The notes under the pieces are model-generated. The model saw only the letters and a list, made by a program, of their open reading frames with translations, was not told the DNA's origin and made no database searches. The position numbers and the translations under genes are program-made. Below, one piece after another: positions 1-5,961 of a stretch of 19,057 nucleotides of DNA (position 1 is the stretch's first letter; each line of letters starts with the position of its first letter). The stretch is taken from assembly GCA_036505615.1 (NCBI GenBank), contig DASXTB010000384.1, positions 1 through 19,057 on the forward strand. Reading direction: 5' to 3'. Source of the DNA: DASXTB01 sp036505615. GTDB lineage: Bacteria > Acidobacteriota > UBA6911 > JACQSX01.

Positions 1-115
1 GTCGGGCTGTAGGGAATTGCGTTGCCGTTCATAGTACACCGATTCCAAAAGTGACGCTCTAAATTTCAATTGCAATTCCAGGATAGATCGATGGGTGGAG
101 GGAAGACTATGGGGT

Positions 116-141
116 GTGTGACAGTTTCTAAAGTGTCACAC
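116..141. promoter_or_regulatory. Perfect 8-bp inverted repeat, operator- or hairpin-like
   Basis: GTGTGACA (116-123) and TGTCACAC (134-141) are perfect inverted arms around a 10-nt loop. The arms resemble a regulator dyad, but the half-site spacing does not fit the CRP site TGTGA-N6-TCACA. No gene starts close by on either strand within the window. It could be an operator for a gene to the left, or a small transcribed hairpin. Confidence 0.4.
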
Positions 142-223
142 TGCGGGCGTTTCTTGGTGCCCTTGGTGTAACAAGTTGGCAGAATCTTGTTTTTTTGACC
201 AAGTTTTGGTCCGAATGGAAACC

Positions 224-360
224 ACCGTTCACGTGCACGTTCACGACCACGTCAACATCCACGACAACGTTCACCAATCACTGCTCTTTGGGAATTGTTT
301 TTCGTTACCGTGGACGTAGCCGTGGTCGTTGACGTGCACGTGAACGTGGCCGTAGACGGC
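224..360. repeat. NACGNN hexamer element, copy A (imperfect inverted repeat)
   Basis: Units such as CACGTT, CACGAC and CACGTC repeat with a 6-nt period over 224-274. The complementary sense (CGTGGACGTAGCCGTGGTCG type) fills 306-360, so the two halves can fold back on each other around a unique centre. The right end runs into CGGCTTTTCTTTTGGTTGTGGC, here split as CGGCTTTT then GGTTGTGGC at 370-378; the same order is seen beside copies C and D. Function unknown. Confidence 0.7.
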
Positions 361-439
361 TTTTCTTTTGGTTGTGGCTTTGCCACTCTAGGTCCTTTTA
401 CGAAACATCCGAATGCAACCACGCTATTAAAATGCGCGT

Positions 440-1381
440 TCATTCAGGTTCATCTGCGGCCAGGTTTCTGCGGCCGCCCAGAAACTGATCGACAAAAGTG
501 CGCAGCTCGTTGACCGAAGAGTCGGAAAGAATTCTGAATACCATTGAGTGGCATCTGGCGGGCAGCTCCCGGCGGGTTAATGTGTCGGCAAGAACCAGCA
601 TGCTTGGATGGATTGCAGATCGCCAGTTCTTGTCGGAACGACTGCGGAAGCTCAGCACCCCGGGATCAAAACCGGCGGCGATCAGCGAGGCGCGCCCCAG
701 GCGCAACAATTCCGGCCAGGCTGAAACAACCATGACCAGTCGATCGGATTTGGGAAGATTTACCTCAGTTAACCATTCGCTTAGCGCGCGAGAGTGCAAT
801 GCCATGCACCCCGCGTCGCGAGGCAGTTTGGCGCGCACCTCTTCGGCCCAGGCATACAAGACAACGGGAGCGGCTCCGGCCAGCAACGCCGGGTCCGCGC
901 ATTCTTGGAGGCTTGTGCCGGAAGCGGGAAATCCGGTGGCTTCGTGGATCTCGGCCAGTAGGATGCTTCGAAGGTCTGCATCCGGCTCGATGAGCAAGAA
1001 ATGGTCGGGCGGCTGCAATTCAAGCCAGGTTTTGACGCGCGACCGGATCTCACTCAGGGAGAACCCCTTGGTGCGAGCCACAGTGATGAATGCCGAGATC
1101 AAATGATCCAGTTCCAGCTTGCCGTCAAGTCTGACATCCGTTTGCATGGCGCGGACGTAGACACCGCTGCCCTTCCGAAAATCTACCCAGCCTCTGCGCG
1201 CCAGCTCCCGATAGGCGGCATTGATCGTGTTCGAATGCACGTTAAAGCGTCTGGCCAGTTCGCGGGTACTCGGCAGCTTCTCGTTGGGCTTCAACTCACC
1301 ACTCGCGATGGCAATTATGACTTGAGTGGTCAACTGCTCACGCACCGGAACTTCACTTCCTTTGGAAATCCAGATTCGCAC
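440..1381 (-). CDS. GntR-family (YtrA-like) transcriptional regulator
   Basis: Residues about 8-77 form the GntR winged helix-turn-helix: PVREQL, then GELKPNEKLPSTRELARRF, then NTINAAYRELARRGWV, ending in GSGVYV. These match the YtrA-type subgroup, which binds DNA as a dimer at dyad operators. The remaining ~235 residues do not match an effector domain I can name (not an aminotransferase, FCD or UTRA type by eye), so the ligand is unknown. The protein is longer than the ~125 aa of minimal YtrA proteins. The start is a GTG with no clear Shine-Dalgarno; a stop codon four codons upstream in frame rules out an earlier start. It lies downstream of the selenocysteine tRNA on the same strand. There is no transporter next to it, so the target is not evident. 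Family call is firm; role is not. Confidence 0.88.
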   Translation of the reverse strand: MRIWISKGSEVPVREQLTTQVIIAIASGELKPNEKLPSTRELARRFNVHSNTINAAYRELARRGWVDFRKGSGVYVRAMQTDVRLDGKLELDHLISAFITVARTKGFSLSEIRSRVKTWLELQPPDHFLLIEPDADLRSILLAEIHEATGFPASGTSLQECADPALLAGAAPVVLYAWAEEVRAKLPRDAGCMALHSRALSEWLTEVNLPKSDRLVMVVSAWPELLRLGRASLIAAGFDPGVLSFRSRSDKNWRSAIHPSMLVLADTLTRRELPARCHSMVFRILSDSSVNELRTFVDQFLGGRRNLAADEPE

Positions 1382-1564
1382 AGGAAGATAAAATTATCAC
1401 TTCGCGCGGAGGCTTTACACTCAGATGTTTCGCGTTCCGAGTTCCAGGTTGCGAGGTTGGAATTACAGATCTCTAGGTTTCTGGTTTCGTCTTACGAAGA
1501 AAGGACTATGAGAGGCGAAACGAAACTGGTAACTCCTGCCCCTGATCACTTGCCCCTTGAACGG

Positions 1565-1660
1565 CGGAGGCGCATGGGAATCGAACCCACCGGCCGGACG
1601 CTCTCGCGCCGGCCCACCGGTTTTGAAGACCGTGCCGGACACCAGCCCAATGGCGCCTCC
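1565..1660 (-). tRNA. selC: Selenocysteine tRNA (anticodon UCA)
   Basis: The minus strand folds as a bacterial tRNA-Sec. It has an 8-bp acceptor stem, GGAGGCGC (1660-1653) with GCGCCTCC (1573-1566), and the anticodon loop CTTCAAA carrying UCA to read UGA. The variable arm is long (GGCCGGCGCGAGAGCGTCCGGCC region), and the T arm has loop TTCGATT closed by 5 bp including one G-U pair. Length is 96 nt, against 95 in E. coli selC. The anticodon stem shows four clean pairs, then a bulged G before two more pairs. The 3' CCA is not fully encoded (GCC then G), so CCA addition is needed. The tRNA decodes in-frame UGA together with SelA, SelB and SelD, none of which is in this window. No gene here needs an internal UGA. 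Confidence 0.95.
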
Positions 1661-1722
1661 GTTCAGGTGGCCAGTTATCAGTAGCAAGAATACCAGTGAA
1701 TCCAGTAGGCAGGTCAACGTTA

Positions 1723-1912
1723 GTCGAAAGTCCAAAGTCTAAAGTCCAAGGTCGCAGGATCGAAAGTCGAAGGTCGAAAGTCCAAAGTCGAAGGCCTAAA
1801 GTCTAAAGTCCAAAGTCTAACGACGGCCTGCCAACCTGCTCACCTGCCAACCTGCTAACGTGATGACTTTCGACTTTGGACTTTGGACTTTCGACCTTCG
1901 ACTTTCGACTTC
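1723..1912. repeat. AAAGTCN heptamer array with inverted partner and CTGCCAAC octamers between
   Basis: About a dozen degenerate 7-nt units (AAAGTCC, AAAGTCG, AAGGTCG, AAAGTCT) fill 1723-1819. Four 8-nt units (CTGCCAAC, CTGCTCAC, CTGCCAAC, CTGCTAAC) occupy 1828-1859. The complement of the first family (GACTTTC, GACTTTG, GACCTTC) fills 1865-1912. The outer arrays can form a long imperfect stem with the octamers in the loop. The right end meets the stop codon of the GerMN gene with no gap. There are no unique spacers, so this is not CRISPR. Confidence 0.85.
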
Positions 1913-2556
1913 TATTGTAAAGCGATATGTCCGGCAAAGGTTTCCGTGTCTTTGCCATTGATTAGAAAACGGACCGTCTTGATCTGCTCTACGTTTTCCA
2001 ACAGCGTGCGTTGGATCGAGTCCATGGCAGTCGATTCACTGTCGATGCCTCCCGGCAGCAGACTGGTCAATTCTTCAGAAAGGTCCACAATAGCCGTACC
2101 GCTTAACAGATATATTTCCCGCACCTTGACCTCCCGCGGGAGCACCGGAAAAACTTTTCCCGATTCGTTGTTTTGCGGACCTTCAATAAGAGTCTGAACC
2201 AACTGGCGGGCGCGCACTTCAGGAGAAGAGGCTGCAAAGATTTCTCGTTGCAGCGCTACCAGCGACTGCGAGCCTGACTGCCGGAAATAGACCTTCACCG
2301 GAATTTTCGCCAGATTGGCCCCGGCCAACTCCTGGCGTTCCATGCTCGCATCGGTGAGCATTCTTGTCTCTGATTGCTTTTTCCTTTCGTTCCAGAAAAG
2401 AAGCCCGGCTACGATCACCCCTACCAGGCAGGCGGCCAGCACCCAGATTGTCCGCGCTGAATAAGAGTAAAACGGCCGATCCGCAGGACGCGGTTCTTCC
2501 ATAGGCTCTGTCTCTTTGTGTTCACGTAATTCCTCGATATCCTTTTCCTCTTTCAT
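1912..2556 (-). CDS. Membrane-anchored GerMN-domain protein
   Basis: The protein has an acidic, charged N-terminus, one hydrophobic segment (WVLAACLVGVIVAGLLFW, roughly residues 38-55) and a C-terminal GerMN domain over about the last 130 residues. The domain runs from KIPVKVYF through VRARQLVQTLIEGP and LPREVKVREIYLLSGTAIVDLS to VKTVRFLINGK-like sequence (IKTVRFLING). GerMN domains occur in Bacillus GerM and in many non-spore-formers; they are thought to act at the envelope with peptidoglycan enzymes. That fits the amidase encoded just upstream. I chose the ATG at 2556 because GAAGAG lies 8 nt before it; a TTG 33 nt earlier is in frame but has no such site. Nothing suggests that this organism sporulates. 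The stop codon touches a heptamer array. Confidence 0.85.
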   Translation of the reverse strand: MKEEKDIEELREHKETEPMEEPRPADRPFYSYSARTIWVLAACLVGVIVAGLLFWNERKKQSETRMLTDASMERQELAGANLAKIPVKVYFRQSGSQSLVALQREIFAASSPEVRARQLVQTLIEGPQNNESGKVFPVLPREVKVREIYLLSGTAIVDLSEELTSLLPGGIDSESTAMDSIQRTLLENVEQIKTVRFLINGKDTETFAGHIALQ

Positions 2557-2564
2557 ATTGTCGG

Positions 2565-2570
2565 CTCTTC
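2565..2570 (-). promoter_or_regulatory. Shine-Dalgarno of the GerMN gene
   Basis: GAAGAG on the minus strand lies 8 nt upstream of the ATG at 2556. It favours that start over the in-frame TTG at 2589. Confidence 0.5.
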
Positions 2571-2647
2571 GTAAATGATCAAAGGTCAACCCGGATAATC
2601 ACAAATCCTCACCGCAGAGGTTTAGCGCGGAGAGCCGCAACCAAAAC

Positions 2648-2737
2648 CGTTCACGACCACGTTACACGATCACGACGACGTTAACGTTACCGTCGCCGTG
2701 GTCGTGGACGTGAACGCGGTCGTGATCGTGATCGGCC
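2648..2737. repeat. NACGNN hexamer element, copy B (imperfect inverted repeat)
   Basis: The left half (CGTTCACGACCACG, 2648-2661, continuing CACGATCACGACGACG) is mirrored by CGTGGTCGTGGACGTGAACG (2697-2716) and GTCGTGATC (2719-2727), then ATCGGCCTTT. It uses the same 6-nt unit and the same GATCGGC right end as copies C and D. It lies in the spacer between the amidase and GerMN genes, so it would be transcribed if the two are co-transcribed. Confidence 0.75.
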
Positions 2738-2754
2738 TTTCACGCTCACTGCGT

Positions 2755-2800
2755 CCCCATGTCCCCGTGTCCCCGTGTCCCCGTGTCGCCTTGTCCCCCG
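2755..2800. repeat. CGTGTCCC octamer array
   Basis: About five 8-nt units (CATGTCCC, CGTGTCCC twice, CGTGTCGC, CTTGTCCC) run to within 5 nt of the amidase stop codon. CGTGTCCC is the reverse complement of the NGACRCGG unit at 5630-5707, so this is the same family seen from the other strand. Confidence 0.75.
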
Positions 2801-2804
2801 CCCT

Positions 2805-4328
2805 TCACTTGCCTCCCAAAAAGTCCAAGATCGCGCCCGCAATTGCACCGCCGATTGTTTTCAGATTCTTTGTATCCGCCAGGAACTTTGCTTCGTCGGG
2901 ATTGCTCAGGTATCCCGCCTCTAAAATTACAGCCGGCGAAAGTGAGCCTTGCAGTACCAGGAACTGGCGTGATCCCACTCTTGTGTCGGGAGTGCCGAAA
3001 ACGTCGTTTAGTTTCGCCTGCAGTCGCGCTGCGAGCGTTTGGCTTCGCGGAACCAAAGAGAGCTGCGACGTTTTCCAGGGAGTCAGCCCGGAGCCGGGCG
3101 AAGCGGCTGTTTCGGCCGGCAAGTTCTCTTTTCCGGCCGGCGAATTGCCTGCGACGTCCGCATAATAATAGACGCGCCCGCCTCTCATTCCCGGATCGTA
3201 GGACCCGCCGAAATGGAGGCTCACGAAAACCTCCGCATGAAAGGAGTTCGCGATGGCTGTTCTCTGCACTATGGGCATGGCGGCATCAGACTGGCGCGTG
3301 ATCACTACCTTGTAGGCGCCCTGGGACTCCAAAAGTGTTTTCACCTGCTGAGCCAGTAGCAGCGTCAATGCCTTCTCCAACAGTTCTGTGGAAGGATGTA
3401 CTCCCAAATCCGATCCTCCATGTCCGGGATCCAGCACGATCACGTTTCGATTGGGACGTCGCACGAACTTTTGGGTCTCTACCTGCGGCGTCGTGATATC
3501 GGGGGGAACGACGATGGGCGGCAGCACCGGGACTTGGACGGCCGGAGGCTGCGGCAGCGCAGGTGCTGTCGCAGGTACTTCAGGCGGCCCGTAGAAATCG
3601 ATCACCCGGCGCTGGGGATTCTCCAGTGTTTGTTCCCGGCTGCTTTGGAAGCGCTGCCCCTTCTCGATCCGAAGCACTCCGTTTCCGGATGGATCAAAGG
3701 AAATTCGTCCCATGAAGCTTTGGTTTGGCGGCGCGGGCGGAACCAGAATCCGGATCTTGCGGTTGGCCGTAACCTCGACGGCGTTGCCCGCGTCCCGCGA
3801 CTGGAAGGTGACTCCCTGAGAAGTTTCCAGAGAGAGTCGGGTATGGTCGGGCGACACTGAAGTCTGCGCCTTGACTTCCACTGCGCCTGGCTGCGCCTGT
3901 GCCGGCTGGAGTTCAAACGCGGTTGCGGACTTGCGCACCAACTGGACGCCGATGATGCGAGGAAGAACTTTATCAAAGAAATCGGATGTTACATACCAGT
4001 GCTCTCCCTTACGACGCCAGACGGGGCGACTGAGAGCGACTATTTCTCCGTTGACGCGGATTTCCGGCTTATCTTTGAAGAAGGTAATGCTTCCGCGCGG
4101 CCCGCGCATCAGGAATTCCTCCGGGCTGCGTTCGTCGATGGGTAAGCCGAAGATGTTGGAAACGTCGCGCAGCGAGTAATAGGTGACGTTGTCGTGTTCG
4201 CGGGGCGATATCTTTGACTGGCGGTTATCGTGGAAAAATTGCAGCGTCTGGCCCTGGGAGAACCAGATGCCGGCAATCAAGACAGCAACGAAGATTAACG
4301 CAAAAGAGCAACGCCGCAGAGTAGTCAT
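2805..4328 (-). CDS. Secreted N-acetylmuramoyl-L-alanine amidase (Amidase_3/AmiC type)
   Basis: This zinc amidase cleaves the amide between MurNAc and L-Ala of peptidoglycan in the periplasm. Residues 1-28 form a signal or anchor segment. Residues ~45-140 resemble the stalk domain found beside copper amine oxidase-like N-termini. Residues ~148-247 look like an AMIN-type targeting domain. A proline-rich linker spans 248-281, and Amidase_3 spans ~294-507. Zinc and catalytic residues visible: H303 (DPGHGG), E318 (LLEK), H372 (SLHFG) and E470 (VILEAGYLSN). About 55 residues are inserted after the third motif, rich in Pro, Ala and Ser, a place where some AmiC proteins carry a regulatory helix. The ATG lies inside a GTCATTC heptamer repeat, has no Shine-Dalgarno, and is preceded in frame by a stop two codons upstream. 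It sits between rph and the GerMN gene. Confidence 0.93.
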   Translation of the reverse strand: MTTLRRCSFALIFVAVLIAGIWFSQGQTLQFFHDNRQSKISPREHDNVTYYSLRDVSNIFGLPIDERSPEEFLMRGPRGSITFFKDKPEIRVNGEIVALSRPVWRRKGEHWYVTSDFFDKVLPRIIGVQLVRKSATAFELQPAQAQPGAVEVKAQTSVSPDHTRLSLETSQGVTFQSRDAGNAVEVTANRKIRILVPPAPPNQSFMGRISFDPSGNGVLRIEKGQRFQSSREQTLENPQRRVIDFYGPPEVPATAPALPQPPAVQVPVLPPIVVPPDITTPQVETQKFVRRPNRNVIVLDPGHGGSDLGVHPSTELLEKALTLLLAQQVKTLLESQGAYKVVITRQSDAAMPIVQRTAIANSFHAEVFVSLHFGGSYDPGMRGGRVYYYADVAGNSPAGKENLPAETAASPGSGLTPWKTSQLSLVPRSQTLAARLQAKLNDVFGTPDTRVGSRQFLVLQGSLSPAVILEAGYLSNPDEAKFLADTKNLKTIGGAIAGAILDFLGGK

Positions 4329-4520
4329 TCGTCATTCGTCACCAGCAGCGAAAAATCAGTCATCGGTCAACGGTCATCGGTCATCAGTGAACGGTCATCG
4401 GTCACCGGTCACCAGTAAAGGTTATCAGTCATCGGTCATCGGTCTTCACGGTCAACGGTCATCGGTCAACGGTCACCAGTCAACGGTCATCAGTCATCCG
4501 TCAACGGTCATCAGTCATCA
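4324..4520. repeat. GTCAWCR heptamer array
   Basis: Some 25 units with a 7-nt period (GTCATCG, GTCAACG, GTCATCA, GTCACCA, GTCATTC) run from the amidase start codon for ~200 nt, with two or three short interruptions near 4344, 4420 and 4445. The amidase ATG is the reverse complement of the CAT in the first unit. No unique spacers are present, so it is not CRISPR. Confidence 0.87.
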
Positions 4521-4526
4521 GCCGTT

Positions 4527-4587
4527 GTGTCCTTGGTGTCCTTGGTGGTCAAAAAAGTAGTTCAACCACAGAGGCCACCACGGACAC
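4527..4587. repeat. GTGTCCTTG repeat with inverted partner
   Basis: GTGTCCTTG occurs at 4527-4535 and again at 4537-4545, followed by GTGGTC. After an A-rich centre, CAACCACAGAGGCCACCACGGACAC (given here only by its parts CAACCACAGAGG and CCACCACGGACAC) ends at 4587 and pairs with the left side. A closely similar hairpin lies at 14601-14641. Confidence 0.65.
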
Positions 4588-4670
4588 GGCGGGCAATAGG
4601 CTCCGCCAATTGGAACAGAATTCACCAAGCACAATCCAGGCCAGGTCAGCGGCAGCCCGTACTGCAAACC

Positions 4671-4800
4671 GACCCAGGACCCAAAACCTAACACCCAAAA
4701 CCTAAGACCTAAGACCTAAAACCCAAGACCCAAAACCCAATACCCGACACTCAATACCCAACACCCGTCACCCGACACCCGTCACCCGTCACCCAACCCC
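4671..4800. repeat. NACCCAA heptamer array
   Basis: About eighteen 7-nt units (GACCCAA, AACCTAA, CACCCAA, TACCCGA, CACCCGT) fill the stretch immediately before the rph stop codon, which begins 1 nt after the array. The right third drifts toward CACCCGT. The minus-strand sense is TTGGGTN, so an rph transcript would end in, or run through, a U/G-rich array. Confidence 0.85.
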
Positions 4801-4801
4801 T

Positions 4802-5575
4802 TTACAATCTTCGGTTATTGATGGCGACGAAAGGATCTTTGATATAGCTGAGTTCCACACGCGATCTGAGAACTTCCTCTTGCAGTTGGATCAACTCGCC
4901 AATACCCTTCCTGGCCAGCGCGAGCAACCGCTGCAGTTGCGGCTCATTGAAGGCTGTTTTTTCGGCTGTCCCTTGAATTTCGACAAAAAGGCCGCGGCCC
5001 GTCATCACCACGTTCATATCAACTTCTGCGGCGGAGTCTTCGGGGTAATTCAGGTCCAGACAGGCGACCGAGTTGATGACACCCACGCTGGTAGCGGCCA
5101 CAAAATCGGTGAGCGGGATCTGGCTGAGTTGCTTGGACTCCAGCATTCTTTGCAGCGCCAGCGCCAGGGCCACAAACGAGCCTGTAATGGAAGCGGTGCG
5201 TGTCCCGCCGTCTGCTTGAATAACATCGCAATCAATCCAGACGGTGCGCTCGCCCAACCCTTCCAACCGCATCACGGCCCGCAAGGCGCGCCCGATCAGC
5301 CGTTGGATCTCCTGCGTGCGACCGGAAGGTCTCCCCTTGTTGGATTCACGCTGCATGCGAGTGCCGGTGGAGCGCGGCAGCATGCCGTATTCAGAGCTGA
5401 CCCATCCCTTTCCAGTGCCTTTCTGATGCATGGGGACCTTGTCTTCCACACTGGCGGAGCAGACGACCTTAGTGTCGCCGGTGACCACCAGGCATGAACC
5501 TTCGGCATGCTTGAGGAAATCCGGCTCGATGCGGATCGGCCGAAGCTGATCGTGCTTTCTCCCATCCACGCGCAT
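4802..5575 (-). CDS. rph: RNase PH
   Basis: This phosphorolytic 3'-5' exoribonuclease trims tRNA precursors at the 3' end using inorganic phosphate and acts as a ring hexamer. The whole length matches E. coli Rph: MRVDGRKHDQLRPI, KHAEGSCLVVTGDTKV, GWVSSEYGMLPRST, GRTQEIQRLIGRALRA, CDVIQADGGTRTASITG (phosphate-binding region, ~116-132), then EDSAAEVDMNVVM (metal-site acidic residues D180 and D186) and IQGTAE. At 257 aa it is ~19 longer than E. coli Rph, from a short C-terminal tail (SRVELSYIKDPFVAINNRRL) with no obvious domain. The ATG is supported by alignment; no strong Shine-Dalgarno is seen. It heads the minus-strand block with the amidase and GerMN genes. An rdgB/ham1 gene, often next to rph, is absent here. 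Confidence 0.97.
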   Translation of the reverse strand: MRVDGRKHDQLRPIRIEPDFLKHAEGSCLVVTGDTKVVCSASVEDKVPMHQKGTGKGWVSSEYGMLPRSTGTRMQRESNKGRPSGRTQEIQRLIGRALRAVMRLEGLGERTVWIDCDVIQADGGTRTASITGSFVALALALQRMLESKQLSQIPLTDFVAATSVGVINSVACLDLNYPEDSAAEVDMNVVMTGRGLFVEIQGTAEKTAFNEPQLQRLLALARKGIGELIQLQEEVLRSRVELSYIKDPFVAINNRRL

Positions 5576-5629
5576 GCGTAGACATTATCATGAGCAGCCG
5601 TTAGGCCGAAAGGGAAGTGAGGGACAGGG

Positions 5630-5822
5630 AGACGCGGCGACACGGAGACACGGAGACGCGGAGACACGGGGACACGGGGACACGGCGACACGGGGACGCG
5701 GAGATGCGTATCCTCTCCCCATGTTTTCGCGTCTCCGTGTCGCCGCGTCTCCGTGTCCCCGCGTCCCCGTGTCTCCTGTCTCCCACTCCCCCGCTCCCCC
5801 ACTCCCCCACTCTCCCATTCTC
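5630..5822. repeat. NGACRCGG octamer array with inverted partner, then TCCCCCAC octamers
   Basis: About nine to ten 8-nt units (AGACGCGG, CGACACGG, GGACACGG) fill 5630-5707. After a 20-nt centre containing CCTCTCCCC, six complementary units (CGCGTCTC, CGTGTCGC, CGTGTCCC, CGCGTCCC) fill 5728-5775. A third family, TCCCCCAC-like, runs on to about 5822. The two main arms can form an approximately 48-bp imperfect stem. It lies between the divergent rph and BNR-propeller genes. Confidence 0.87.
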
Positions 5823-5950
5823 GGATTCATTGCTACCAGGGCGTCCTTGCATTAGGATCGGACTTCCAGCGGGATCGACATCACGCCTGATGTAGCATGA
5901 ATTGCGAATCTATTTTTGTGTCGGTCTGGCTTCTGGAAAGGAATCTCGCC

Positions 5951-5958
5951 GGAGGTGA
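5951..5958 (+). promoter_or_regulatory. Shine-Dalgarno of the BNR-propeller gene
   Basis: GGAGGTGA lies here, with GGAGG 6 nt before the ATG at 5962. A GTG at 5959 is in frame but overlaps too closely (3 nt spacing), so the ATG is preferred. Confidence 0.75.
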
Positions 5959-5961
5959 GTG

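Larger units (their letters stand above)
1..439. other. Gene-free left flank
   Basis: I see no convincing gene here. The short open frames over 250-510 lie in a hexamer repeat whose units lack stops, so they are not evidence of coding. The stretch holds a perfect 8-bp palindrome (116-141), a CTTGGTG-type short repeat at about 154-176, and an imperfect inverted NACGNN element (224-360) followed by a GGTTGTGGC module at 370-378 that recurs elsewhere in the window. It lies downstream of the minus-strand GntR gene, so it may include that gene's transcript end, but no classical hairpin plus T-tract terminator is evident. Confidence 0.6.

Noticed and set aside
498..1106. 202-aa plus-strand open frame
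   Set aside because: It is a shadow of the GntR regulator on the opposite strand, with no recognisable domain.
1463..1735. Open frames across the tRNA
   Set aside because: They span a clear tRNA-Sec and have no homology I recognise.
4324..4800. CRISPR array suggested by regular repeats
   Set aside because: Units are 7 nt, directly adjacent and degenerate, with no unique spacers and no cas genes; this is tandem repeat, not CRISPR.
5574..5895. Several overlapping open frames on both strands (60-93 aa)
   Set aside because: They are by-products of the NGACRCGG array, whose units lack stop codons in several frames; the peptides are low-complexity with no domain.
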